From Osmia lignaria lignaria (Eukaryota; Arthropoda; Insecta; Hymenoptera; Megachilidae), in NCBI RefSeq assembly GCF_051020975.1, contig NW_027478158.1, forward strand, positions 30,620,001-30,684,000: a DNA stretch of 64,000 bases, in the 5' to 3' direction. This document shows positions 53,501 through 64,000 of this stretch, in pieces. The position numbers and the translations under genes were made by a program. Position 1 is the first letter of the stretch, and the number at the start of each line of letters is the position of its first letter. The notes under the pieces were generated by a model that did not search any database, was not told the DNA's origin, and was given only the letters and a program-made list of their open reading frames with translations.

Positions 53501-56500
53501 GTAGGAAACATAATTCTCTACAAAAAACGTCTCTTAACATTTTGCCATAGCTCGCTTCGTTCCCGAGATATTTGCAGATATATCTCAAGGGAAGGGGCCT
53601 GACGGACATGTTTCGAGATATTTCGTCTTCTTGTTGTTCTTCTTCTGCACAGCTAAGCTGGAAGTGGCATTTGCGGCTCGCACTAGTGCAGAGTTATCTC
53701 AAAGAAAGGGGCCACGGTGTTTCTGTATCTCTATTATGTTGGTGCGGCTTCGGAACTTTTAAATATCTCGATATATCTCGAAAACTACGCTTCTGATCAA
53801 AAAATATCATACAACATAAATTGTAGGAAACATAATTCTCTACAAAAAACGTCTCTTAACATTTTGCCATAGCTCGCTTCGTTTCCGAGATATTTGCAGA
53901 TTCAGCTCAAAGGAACGGGCCTGACGGACATATTTCGAGATATTTCTTCTTGTTGTTCTTCTTCTGCACAGCTAAACTGGACGTGGCATTTCCAGCTCGC
54001 AATAGTGCAGAGTAATCTCAAAGAAAGGGGCCACGGTGTTTCTGTATCTCTATTATGTTGGTGCGGCTTCGGAACTTTTAAATATCTTGATATATCTCGA
54101 GAACTACGCATCAGTTCAAAAAATATCATAGCACATAAAAAGTAGGAAACTTAATTCTCTACAAAAAAGGTCTCTTAAGATTTTGCCATAGCTCGCTTCG
54201 TTTCCGAGATATTTGCAGATTTATCTCGAGGGAAGGGGCCTGACGGACATATTTCGAGATATTTCTTCTTCTTGTTGTTCTTCTTCTGCACAGCTAAGCT
54301 GGAAGCGGCATTTGCGGCTCGCACTAGTGCAGAGTTATCTCAAAGAAAGGGGCCACGGTGTTTCTGTATCTCTATTATGTTGGTGCGGCTTCGGAACTTT
54401 TAAATATCTTGATATATCTCGAGAACTACGCATCTGATCAAAAAACATCATAGAACATAAAAAGTAGGAAACTTAATTCTCTACAAAAAAGGTCTCTTAA
54501 CATTTTGCCATAGCTCGCTTCGTTTCCGAGATATTTGCAGATTTATCTCAAGGGAAGGGGCCTGACGGACATATTTCGAGATATTTCTTCTTCTTGTTGT
54601 TCTTCTTCTGCACAGCTAAGCTGGAAGTGGCATTTGCAGCTCGCAATAGTGCAGAGTTACCTCAAAGAAAGGGGCCACGGTGTTTCTGTATCTCTATTAT
54701 GTTGGTGCGGCTTCGGAACTTTTAAATATCTTGATATATCTCGAGAACTACGCATCTGATCAAAAAATATCATAGAACATAAAAAGTAGGAAACTTAATT
54801 CTCTACAAAAAAGGTCTCTTAACATTTTGCCATAGCTCGCTTCGTTTCCGAGATATTTGCAGATTTATCTCGAGGGAAGGGGCCTGACGGACATATTTGG
54901 AGATATTTCTTCTTCTTGTTGTTCTTCTTCTGCACAGCTAAGCTGGAAGTGGCATTTGCAGCTCGCAGTAGTGCAGAGTTATCTCAAAGAAATGGGCCAC
55001 GGTGTTTCTGTATCTCTATTATGTTGTTGCGGCTTCGGAACTTTTAAATATCTTGATATATCTCGAGAACTACGCATCAGTTCAAAAAATATCATAGCAC
55101 ATAAAAAGTAGGAAACTTAATTCTCTACAAAAAAGGTCTCTTAAGATTTTGCCATAGCTCGCTTCGTTTCCGAGATATTTGCAGATTTATCTCGAGGGAA
55201 GGGGCCTGACGGACATATTTCGAGATATTTCTTCTTCTTGTTGTTCTTCTTCTGCACAGCTAAGCTGGAAGCGGCATTTGCGGCTCGCACTAGTGCAGAG
55301 TTATCTCAAAGAAAGGGGCCACGGTGTTTCTGTATCTCTATTATGTTGGTGCGGCTTCGGAACTTTTAAATATCTTGATATATCTCGAGAACTACGCATC
55401 TGATCAAAAAACATCATAGAACATAAAAAGTAGGAAACTTAATTCTCTACAAAAAAGGTCTCTTAACATTTTGCCATAGCTCGCTTCGTTTCCGAGATAT
55501 TTGCAGATTTATCTCAAGGGAAGGGGCCTGACGGACATATTTCGAGATATTTCTTCTTCTTGTTGTTCTTCTTCTGCACAGCTAAGCTGGAAGTGGCATT
55601 TGCAGCTCGCAATAGTGCAGAGTTACCTCAAAGAAAGGGGCCACGGTGTTTCTGTATCTCTATTATGTTGGTGCGGCTTCGGAACTTTTAAATATCTTGA
55701 TATATCTCGAGAACTACGCATCTGATCAAAAAATATCATAGAACATAAAAAGTAGGAAACTTAATTCTCTACAAAAAAGGTCTCTTAACATTTTGCCATT
55801 GCTCGCTTCGTTTCCGAGATATTTGCAGATTTATCTCAAGGGAAGGGGCCTGACGGACATATTTCGTGATATTTCTTCTTCTTGTTGTTCTTCTTCTGCA
55901 CAGCTAAGCTGGACGTGGCATTTACAGCTCGCAATAGTGCAGAGTTATCTCAAAGAAAGGGGCCACGGTGTTTCTGTATCTCTATTATGTTGGTGCGGCT
56001 TCGGCACTTTTAAATATCTTGATATATCTCGAGAACTACGCATCCAATCAAACAATATCATAGAACATAAAAAGTAGGAAACTTAATTCTCTACAAAAAA
56101 GGTCTATAAACATTTTGCCATAGCTCGCTTCGTTTCCGAGATATTTGCAGATTTATCTCGAGGGAAGGGGCCTGACGGACATATTTGGAGATATTTCTTC
56201 TTCTTGTTGTTCTTCTTCTGCACAGCTAAGCTGGAAGTGGCATTTGCAGCTCGCAGTAGTGCAGAGTTATCTCAAAGAAATGGGCCACGGTGTTTCTGTA
56301 TCTCTATTATGTTGTTGCGGCTTCGGAGCTTTTAAATATCTTGATATATCTCGAAAACTACGCTTCTGATCAAAAAATATCATAGAACATAAATTGTAGG
56401 AAACATAATTCTCTACAAAAAACGTCTCTTAACATTTTGCCATAGCTCGCTTCGTTCCCGAGATATTTGCAGATATATCTCAAGGGAAGGGGCCTGACGG

Positions 56501-58043
56501 ACATGTTTCGAGATATTTCGTCTTCTTGTTGTTCTTCTTCTGCACAGCTAAGCTGGAAGTGGCATTTGCGGCTCGCACTAGTGCAGAGTTATCTCAAAGA
56601 AAGGGGCCACGGTGTTTCTGTATCTCTATTATGTTGGTGCGGCTTCGGAACTTTTAAATATCTCGATATATCTCGAAAACTACGTTTCTGATCAAAAAAT
56701 ATCATACAACATAAATTGTAGGAAACATAATTCTCTACAAAAAACGTCTCTTAACATTTTGCCATAGCTCGCTTCGTTTCCGAGATATTTGCAGATTCAG
56801 CTCAAAGGAACGGGCCTGACGGACATATTTCGAGATATTTCTTCTTGTTGTTCTTCTTCTGCACAGCTAAACTGGACGTGGCATTTCCAGCTCGCAATAG
56901 TGCAGAGTAATCTCAAAGAAAGGGGCCACGGTGTTTCTGTATCTCTATTATGTTGGTGCGGCTTCGGAACTTTTAAATATCTTGATATATCTCGAGAACT
57001 ACGCATCTGATCAAAAAATATCATACAACATAAATAGTAGGAAACTTAATTCTCTACAAAAAAAGTCTCTCAACATTTTGCCATAGCTCGCTTCGTTTCC
57101 GAGATATTTGCACATTTATCTCAAGGGAAGGGGCCTAACGGACATATTTCGAGATATTTCTTCTTCTTGTTGTTCTTCTTCTGCACAGCTACGCTGGAAG
57201 TGGCATTTGCGGCTCGCACTAGTGCAGAGTTATCTCAAAGAAAGGGGCCACGGTGTTTCTGTATCTCTATTATGTTGGTGCGGCTTCGGAACTTTTAAAT
57301 ATCTTGATATATCTCGAGAACTACGCATCAGTTCAAAAAATATCATAGCACATAAAAAGTAGGAAACTTAATTCTCTACAAAAAAGGTCTCTTAAGATTT
57401 TGCCATAGCTCGCTTCGTTTCCGAGATATTTGCAGATTTATCTCGAGGGAAGGGGCCTGACGGACATATTTCGAGATATTTCTTCTTCTTGTTGTTCTTC
57501 TTCTGCACAGCTAAGCTGGAAGCGGCATTTGCGGCTCGCACTAGTGCAGAGTTATCTCAAAGAAAGGGGCCACGGTGTTTCTGTATCTCTATTATGTTGG
57601 TGCGGCTTCGGAACTTTTAAATATCTTGATATATCTCGAGAACTACGCATCTGATCAAAAAATATCATAGAACATAAAAAGTAGGAAACTTAATTCTCTA
57701 CAAAAAAGGTCTCTTAACATTTTGCCATAGCTCGCTTCGTTTCCGAGATATTTGCAGATTTATCTCAAGGGAAGGGGCCTGACGGACATATTTCGAGATA
57801 TTTCTTCTTCTTGTTGTTCTTCTTCTGCACAGCTCAGCTGGAAGTGGCATTTGCGGCTCGCACTAGTGCAGAGTTATCTCAAAGAAAGGGGCCACGGTGT
57901 TTCTGTATCTCTATTATGTTGGTGCGGCTTCGGAACTTTCAAATATCTTGATATATCTCGAGAACTACGCTTCTGATCAAAAAATATCATAGAACATAAA
58001 TTGTAGGAAACATAATTCTCTACAAAAAAGGTCTCTTAACATT

Positions 58044-58364
58044 TTGCCATAGCTCGCTTCGTTTCCGAGATATTGGCAGATATATCTCAAGGGAAGGAGC
58101 CTGACGGACATATTTCGAGATATTTCTTCTTCTTGTTGTTCTTCTTCAGCACAGCTAAGCTGGAAGTGGCATTTACAGCTCGCAATAGTGCAGAGTTATC
58201 TCATAGAAGGGTCCACGGTGTTTCTGTATCTCTATTATGTTGGTGCGGCTTCGGAACTTTTAAATATCTTGATATATCTCGAGAACTACGCATCTGATCA
58301 AAAAATATCATAGAACATAAAATGTAGGAAACATAATTCTCTACAAAAAAGGTCTCTTAACATT
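58044..58364 (+). repeat. Second copy of the altered-frame 321-bp monomer
   Basis: Identical by eye to 47751-48071 and carried by the large duplication. Confidence 0.85.
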
Positions 58365-59460
58365 TTGCCATAGCTCGCTTCGTTTCCGAGATATTTGCAG
58401 ATTTATCTCAAGGGAAGGGGCCTGACGGACATATTTCGAGATATTTCTTCTTCTTGTTGTTCTTCTTCTGCACAGCTAAGCTGGAAGTGGCATTTGCGGC
58501 TCGCACTAGTGCAGAGTTATCTCAAAGAAAGGGGCCACGGTGTTTCTGTATCTCTATTATGTTGGTGCGGCTTCGGAACTTTTAAATATCTCGATATATC
58601 TCGAAAACTACGCTTCTGATCAAAAAATATCATAGAACATAAATTGTAGGAAACATAATTCTCTACAAAAAAGGTCTCTTAACATTTTGCCATAGCTCGC
58701 TTCGTTTCCGAGATATTTGCAGATATATCTCAAGGGAAGGGGCCTGACGGACATATTTCGAGATATTTCTTCTTCTTGTTGTTCTTCTTCTGCACAGCTA
58801 AGCTGGATGTGGCATTTGCAGCTCGCAGTAGTGCAGAGTTATCTCAAAGAAAGGGGCCACGGTGTTTCTGTATCTCTATTATGTTGGTGCGGCTTCGGAA
58901 CTTTCAAATATCTTGATATATCTCTGAACTACGCATCTGATCAAAAATTATCATAGAACATAAAAAGTAGGAAACTTAATTCTCTACAAAAAAGGTCTCT
59001 TAACATTTTGCCATAGCTCGCTTCGTTTCCGAGATATTTGCAGATTTATCTCAAGGGAAGGGGCCTGACGGACATATTTCGAGATATTTCTTCTTCTTCT
59101 TGTTCTTCTTCTGCACAGCTAAGCTGGAAGTGGCATTTGCGGCTCGCACTAGTGCAGAGTTATCTCAAAGAAAGGGGCCACGGTGTTTCTGTATCTCTAT
59201 TATGTTGGTGCGGCTTCGGAACTTTTAAATATCTCGATATATCTCGAAAACTACGCTTCTGATCAAAAAATATCATAGAACATAAATTGTAGGAAACATA
59301 ATTCTCTACAAAAAAGGTCTCTTAACATTTTGCCATAGCTCGCTTCGTTTCCGAGATATTTGCAGATATATCTCAAGGGAAGGGGCCTGACGGACATATT
59401 TCGAGATATTTCTTCTTCTTGTTGTTCTTCTTCTGCACAGCTAAGCTGGAAGTGGCATTT

Positions 59461-60426
59461 GCAGCTCGCAATAGTGCAGAGTTATCTCAAAGAAAGGGGC
59501 CACGGTGTTTCTGTATCTCTATTATGTTGGTGCGGCTTCGGAACTTTTAAATATCTTGATATATCTCGAGAACTACGCATCTGATCAAAAAATATCATAG
59601 AACATAAAAAGTAGGAAACCTAATTCCCTACAAAAAAGGTCTCTTAACATTTTGCCATAGCTCGCTTCGTTTCCGAGATATTTGCAGATTTATCTCAAGG
59701 GAAGGGGCCTGACGGACATATTTGGAGATATTTCTTCTTCTTGTTGTTCTTCTTCTGCACAGCTAAGCTGGAAGTGGCATTTGCAGCTCGCAATAGTGCA
59801 GAGTTATCTCAAAGAAAGGGGCCACGGTGTTTCTGTATCTCTATTATGTTGGTGCGGCTTCGGAACTTTTAAATATCTTGATATATCTCGAGAACTACGC
59901 ATCTGATCAAAAAATATCATAGAACATAAAAAGTAGGAAACTTAATTCTCTACAAAAAAGGTCTCTTAACATTTTGCCATAGCTCGCTTCGTTTCCGAGA
60001 TATTTGCAGATTTATCTCAAGGGAAGGGGCCTGACGGACATATTTCGAGATATTTCTTCTTCTTGTTGTTCTTCTTCTGCACAGCTCAGCTGGAAGTGGC
60101 ATTTGCGGCTCGCACTAGTGCAGAGTTATCTCAAAGAAAGGGGCCACGGTGTTTCTGTATCTCTATTATGTTGGTGCGGCTTCGGAACTTTTAAATATCT
60201 TGATATATCTCGAGAACTACGCATCTGATCAAAAAATATCATAGAACATAAAAAGTAGGAAACTTAATTCTCTACAAAAAAGGTCTCTTAAGATTTTGCC
60301 ATAGCTCGCTTCGTTTCCGAGATATTTGCAGATATATCTCAAGGGAAGGGGCCTGACGGACATATTTCGAGATATTTCTTCTTCTTGTTGTTCTTCTTCT
60401 GCACAGCTAAGCTGGAAGTGGCATTT
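59461..60426 (+). repeat. Three-monomer insertion in duplication copy 2
   Basis: 966 bp with no counterpart at 49168. It contains the rest of the unit at 59360, then 59682 (TTTGGAGATATTT, AAACCTAATTCCCTAC before it), 60004 (CAGCTCAGCTGG, GCACTAGTGC) and the start of 60326. The donor within the array was not located. Confidence 0.8.
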
Positions 60427-62226
60427 ACAGCTCGCAATAGTGCAGAGTTATCTCATAGAAAGGGGCCACGGTGTTTCTGTATCTCTATTATGTTGGTGCG
60501 GCTTCGGAACTTTTAAATATCTTGATATATCTCGAGAACTACGCATCTGATCAAAAAATATCATAGAACATAAAAAGTAGGAAACCTAATTCCCTACAAA
60601 AAAGGTCTCTTAACATTTTGCCATAGCTCGCTTCGTTTCCGAGATATTTGCAGATTTATCTCAAGGGAAGGGGCCTGACGGACATATTTGGAGATATTTC
60701 TTCTTCTTGTTGTTCTTCTTCTGCACAGCTAAGCTGGGAGTGGCATTTGCAGCTCGCAATGGTGCAGAGTTATCTCAAAGAAAGGGGCCACGGTGTTTCT
60801 GTATCTCTATTATGTTGGTGCGGCTTCGGAACTTTCAAATATCTTGATATATCTCGAGAACTACGCATCAGTTCAAAAAATATCATAGCACATAAAAAGT
60901 AGGAAACTTAATTCTCTACAAAAAAGGTCTCTTAAGATTTTGCCATAGCTCGCTTCGTTTCCGAGATATTTGCAGATTTATCTCGAGGGAAGGGGCCTGA
61001 CGGACATATTTCGAGATATTTCTTCTTCTTGTTGTTCTTCTTCTGCACAGCTAAGCTGGAAGCGGCATTTGCGGCTCGCAATGGTGCAGAGTTATCTCAA
61101 AGAAAGGGGCCACGGTGTTTCTGTATCTCTATTATGTTGGTGCGGCTTCGGAACTTTCAAATATCTTGATATATCTCGAGAACTACGCATCAGTTCAAAA
61201 AATATCATAGCACATAAAAAGTAGGAAACTTAATTCTCTACAAAAAAGGTCTCTTAAGATTTTGCCATAGCTCGCTTCGTTTCCGAGATATTTGCAGATT
61301 TATCTCGAGGGAAGGGGCCTGACGAACATATTTCGAGATATTTCTTCTTCTTGTTGTTCTTCTTCTGCACAGCTAAGCTGGAAGCGGCATTTGCGGCTCG
61401 CACTAGTGCAGAGTTATCTCAAAGAAAGGGGCCACGGTGTTTCTGTATCTCTATTATGTTGGTGCGGCTTCGGAACTTTTAAATATCTTGATATATCTCG
61501 AGAACTACGCATCTGATCAAAAAACATCATAGAACATAAAAAGTAGGAAACTTAATTCTCTACAAAAAAGGTCTCTTAACATTTTGCCATAGCTCGCTTG
61601 GTTTCCGAGATATTTGCAGATTTATCTCAAGGGAACGGGCCTGACGGGCATATTTCGGGATATTTCTTCTTCTTGTTGTTCTTCTTCTGCACAGCTAAGC
61701 TGGAAGTGGCATTTGCAGCTCGCAATAGTGCAGAGTTACCTCAAAGAAAGGGGCCACGGTGTTTCTGTATCTCTATTATGTTGGTGCGGCTTCGGAACTG
61801 TAAAATATCTTCATATATCTCGAGAACTACGCATCTGATCGAAAAATATCATAGAACATAAAAAGTAGGAAACTTAATTCTCTACAAAAAAGGTCTCTTA
61901 ACATTTTGCCATAGCTCGCTTCGTTTCCGAGATATTTGCAGATTTATCTCGAGGGAAGGGGCCTGACGGACATATTTCGAGATATTTCTTCTTCTTGTTG
62001 TTCTTCTTCTGCACAGCTAAGCTGGAAGTGGCATTTGCAGCTCGCAATAGTGCAGAGTTATCTCAAAGAAAGGGGCGACGGTGTTTCTGTATCTCTATTA
62101 TGTTGGTGCGGCTTCGGAACTTTCAAATATCTTGATATATCTCTGAACTACGCATCTGATCAAAAAATATCATACAACATAAAAAGTAGGAAACTTAATT
62201 CTCTACAAAAAAGGTCTCTTAACATT

Positions 62227-62532
62227 TTGCCATAGCTCGCTTCGTTTCCGAGATATTTGCAGATTTATCTCAAGGGAAGGGGCCTGACGGACATATTTCG
62301 AGATATTTCTTCTTCTGCACAGCTAAGCTGGAAGTGGCATTTACAGCTCGCAATAGTGCACAGTTATCTCATAGAAAGGGGCCACGGTGTTTCTGTATCT
62401 CTCTTATGTTGGTGCGGCTTCGGAACTTTCAAATATCTTGATATATCTCTGAACTACGCATCTGATCAAAAAATATCATACAACATAAAAAGTAGGGAAC
62501 TTAATTCTCTACAAAAAAGGTCTCTTAACATT
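62227..62532 (+). repeat. 306-bp monomer (15-bp deletion in the TTC tract)
   Basis: ATTTCTTCTTCTGCACAG replaces the normal longer tract: 15 bases, one TTC/TTG block, are gone. One more base is missing where CTCGAGAAC has become CTCTGAAC. It carries the CATAGAAAGG variant and GTGCACAGTTATC. It is the shortest unit in the window. Confidence 0.9.
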
Positions 62533-62851
62533 TTGCCATAGCTCGCTTCGTTTCCGAGATATTTGCAGATTTATCTCAAGGGAAGGGGCCTGACGGACAT
62601 ATTTCGAGATATTTCTTCTTGTTGTTCTTCTTCTGCACAGCTAAGCTGGAAGTGGCATTTGCGGCTCGCACTAGTGCAGAGTTATCTCAAAGAAAGGGGC
62701 CACGGTGTTTCTGTATCTCTATTATGTTGGTGCGGCTTCGGAACTTTTAAATATCTTGATATATCTCGAGAACTACGCATCTGATCAAAAAATATCATAG
62801 AACATAAAAAGTAGGAAACTTAATTCTCTACAAAAAAGGTCTCTTAACATT

Positions 62852-63158
62852 TTGCCATAGCTCGCTTCGTTTCCGAGATATTTGCAGATTTATCTCAAGG
62901 GAAGGGGCCTGACGGACATATTTCGAGATATTTCTTCTTCTGCACAGCTAAGCTGGAAGTGGCATTTACAGCTCGCAATAGTGCAGAGTTATCTCATAGA
63001 AAGGGGCCACGGTGTTTCTGTATCTCTATTATGTTGGTGCGGCTTCGGAACTTTTAAATATCTCGATATATCTCGAAAACGACGCTTCTGATCAAAAAAT
63101 ATCATAGAACATAAATTGTAGGAAACATAATTCTCTACAAAAAACGTCTCTTAAGATT
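62852..63158 (+). repeat. 307-bp monomer (same 15-bp deletion)
   Basis: It has the same 15-base loss and the same CATAGAAAGG variant as 62227-62532, but a different 3' end (CTCGAAAACGACGC, AAATTGTAGG). The two probably share one deletion and were separated by exchange, with a 319-bp unit between them. Confidence 0.9.
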
Positions 63159-63801
63159 TTGCCATAGCTCGCTTCGTTTGCGAGATATTTGCAGATTTAT
63201 CTCAAGGGAAGGGGCCTGACGGACATATTTCGAGATATTTCTTCTTCTTCTTGTTCTTCTTCTGCACAGCTAAGCTGGAAGTGGCATTTGCAGCTCGCAA
63301 TAGTGCGGAGTTATCTCAAAGAAAGGGGCCACGGTGTTTCTGTATCTCTATTATGTTGGTGCGGCTTCGGAACTTTTAAATATCTTGATATATCTCGAGA
63401 ACTACGCATCTGATCAAAAAACATCATAGAACATAAAAAGTAGGAAACCTAATTCCCTACAAAAAAGGTCTCTTAACATTTTGCCATAGCTCGCTTCGTT
63501 TCCGAGATATTTGCAGATTTATCTCAAGGGAAGGGGCCTGACGGACATATTTGGAGATATTTCTTCTTCTTGTTGTTCTTCTTCTGCACAGCAAAGCTGG
63601 AAGTGGCATTTGCAGCTCGCAATAGTGCAGAGTTATCTCAAAGAAAGGGGCCACGGTGTTTCTGTATCTCTATTATGTTGGTGCGGCTTCGGAACTTTCA
63701 AATATCTTGATATATCTCTGAACTACGGGTCTGATCAAAAAATATCATACAACATAAAAAGTAGGAAACTTAATTCTCTACAAAAAAGGTCTCTTAACAT
63801 T

Positions 63802-64000
63802 TTGCCATAGCTCGCTTCGTTTCCGAGATATTTGCAGATTTATCTGATGGGAAGGGGCCTGACGGACATGTTTCGAGATATTTCTTCTTCTTGTTGTTCT
63901 TCTTCTGCACAGCTAAGCTGGAAGTGGCATTTGCGGCTCGCACTAGTGCAGAGTTATCTCAAAGAAAGGGGCCACGGTCTTTCTGTATCTCTATTATGTT
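63802..64000 (+). repeat. Partial monomer at right edge
   Basis: This is monomer positions 1-199, of the subtype with GCGGCTCGCACTAGTGC. It carries the unusual TATCTGATGGGAAGG where most units read TATCTCAAGGGAAGG, and GGTCTTTCTG in place of GGTGTTTCTG. The array continues beyond the window. Confidence 0.95.

Larger units (their letters stand above)
50578..60835 (+). repeat. 9.3-kb segmental duplication, copy 2, with a 3-monomer insertion
   Basis: Partner of 40285-49576. Copy 2 differs by the insertion of 59461-60426, exactly three monomers, between sequences that are contiguous in copy 1. The 101 bases before the insertion (59360-59460) recur at its end (60326-60426), as expected for an insertion by unequal exchange inside a tandem array. 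Confidence 0.9.
1..64000 (+). repeat. 322-bp satellite DNA array (whole window)
   Basis: The same 322-bp unit repeats head to tail from the first base to the last, always in the same orientation. Landmarks such as TTGCCATAGCTCGCTTCG, GGCCACGGTG and CTACGCATCTGATC recur once per unit. There are 198 complete monomers plus 115 bp of one at the left edge and 199 bp of one at the right. Monomers differ by substitutions and a few small indels, and no other sequence interrupts them. GC content of the reference unit is 39%. Arrays like this are known from centromeres, pericentromeres, sex chromosomes and B chromosomes; which applies here cannot be read from the window. 322 bp is roughly two nucleosome repeat lengths, common for satellites, but phasing is only inferred. 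Neither end of the array is present. Confidence 0.99.
30375..64000 (+). repeat. Right subfamily domain
   Basis: Monomers reading TTTGGAGATATTT (first at 35554, last at 63511), the GCTGGACGTGGC variant, and the trinucleotide-deleted units of 319 bp are found only in this half. The SpeI-site type (GCACTAGTGC) is common here and sparser to the left. Some subtypes, such as the CATCAGTTCAAAA ending, occur in both domains (18171, 25897, 27507 and then 41991 onward), so exchange between the domains has happened. Confidence 0.75.

Noticed and set aside
40285..60835. Calling the 32-monomer block a true higher-order repeat unit
   Set aside because: Only two copies are visible, they are separated by a 1.4-kb patchwork and the offset does not recur elsewhere in the window.
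1..64000. CRISPR array
   Set aside because: The repeated unit is 322 bp with no short repeat alternating with unique spacers, and there are no cas genes.
1..64000. rDNA, tRNA, snRNA or histone gene cluster
   Set aside because: No tRNA-like arms, polymerase III boxes, rRNA core motifs or histone-like translations are seen, and the unit is too short for rDNA.
1..64000. Drosophila 1.688 (359-bp) or primate alpha satellite
   Set aside because: The unit length and the sequence as I know those families do not fit; I recognise no shared block.

Overview
The whole 64 kb window is one uninterrupted head-to-tail array of a 322-bp satellite DNA monomer, all in the same orientation. I counted 198 complete monomers (116-63801, mean 321.65 bp) with a partial monomer at each edge (1-115 and 63802-64000). 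I see no gene, tRNA, rRNA, transposon, CRISPR array or unrelated insertion. Monomer boundaries follow from one rule. Taking the phase point as the TTGCAG at 146, each later one lies 322 bp on, except for steps of 321 bp after 146, 5297, 13346, 14311, 15598, 15919, 16884, 24611, 24932, 47781, 48424, 58074, 58717, 61936 and 63511; 319 bp after 32015, 41672, 43601, 46496, 51965, 53894, 56789 and 62563; 306 bp after 62257; and 307 bp after 62882.

The organism is a eukaryote: a pure satellite block of this size is typical of centromeric or pericentromeric heterochromatin, a heterochromatic sex chromosome or a B chromosome. I do not recognise the family and cannot name the species. The monomer is 39% GC (61 C and 65 G in 322) and holds 11 CpG where about 12.3 are expected, so CpG is not strongly depleted. 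That mildly favours a sparsely methylated (for example invertebrate) genome, but this is weak inference.

Layout. A left domain (1 to about 30.4 kb) and a right domain (about 30.4-64 kb) carry different sets of diagnostic variants. Both are mosaics of overlapping segmental duplications whose offsets are whole numbers of monomers: 3, 4, 5, 8, 16, 17-18, 27, 31, 32, 35 and 44. No single higher-order repeat length runs through the array. The largest event duplicates about 9.3 kb with a 32-monomer offset (40285-49576 to 50578-59460 plus 60427-60835); I noticed only two base differences, and one copy is interrupted by exactly three extra monomers. The last 2 kb is the most irregular, with 15-bp deletions in two monomers.

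Inside the monomer there is a 27-bp imperfect direct repeat (24/27 identical, 114 bp apart), a set of GAGATA/TATCTC motifs that can pair, a pair of overlapping 8-bp palindromes, a TTC/TTG pyrimidine tract where most length changes occur, and an A-tract-rich segment. A 74-codon open frame starting at TTG recurs in nearly every monomer. Its common variants are mostly amino-acid changing and it has no ATG start, so I treat it as non-coding.
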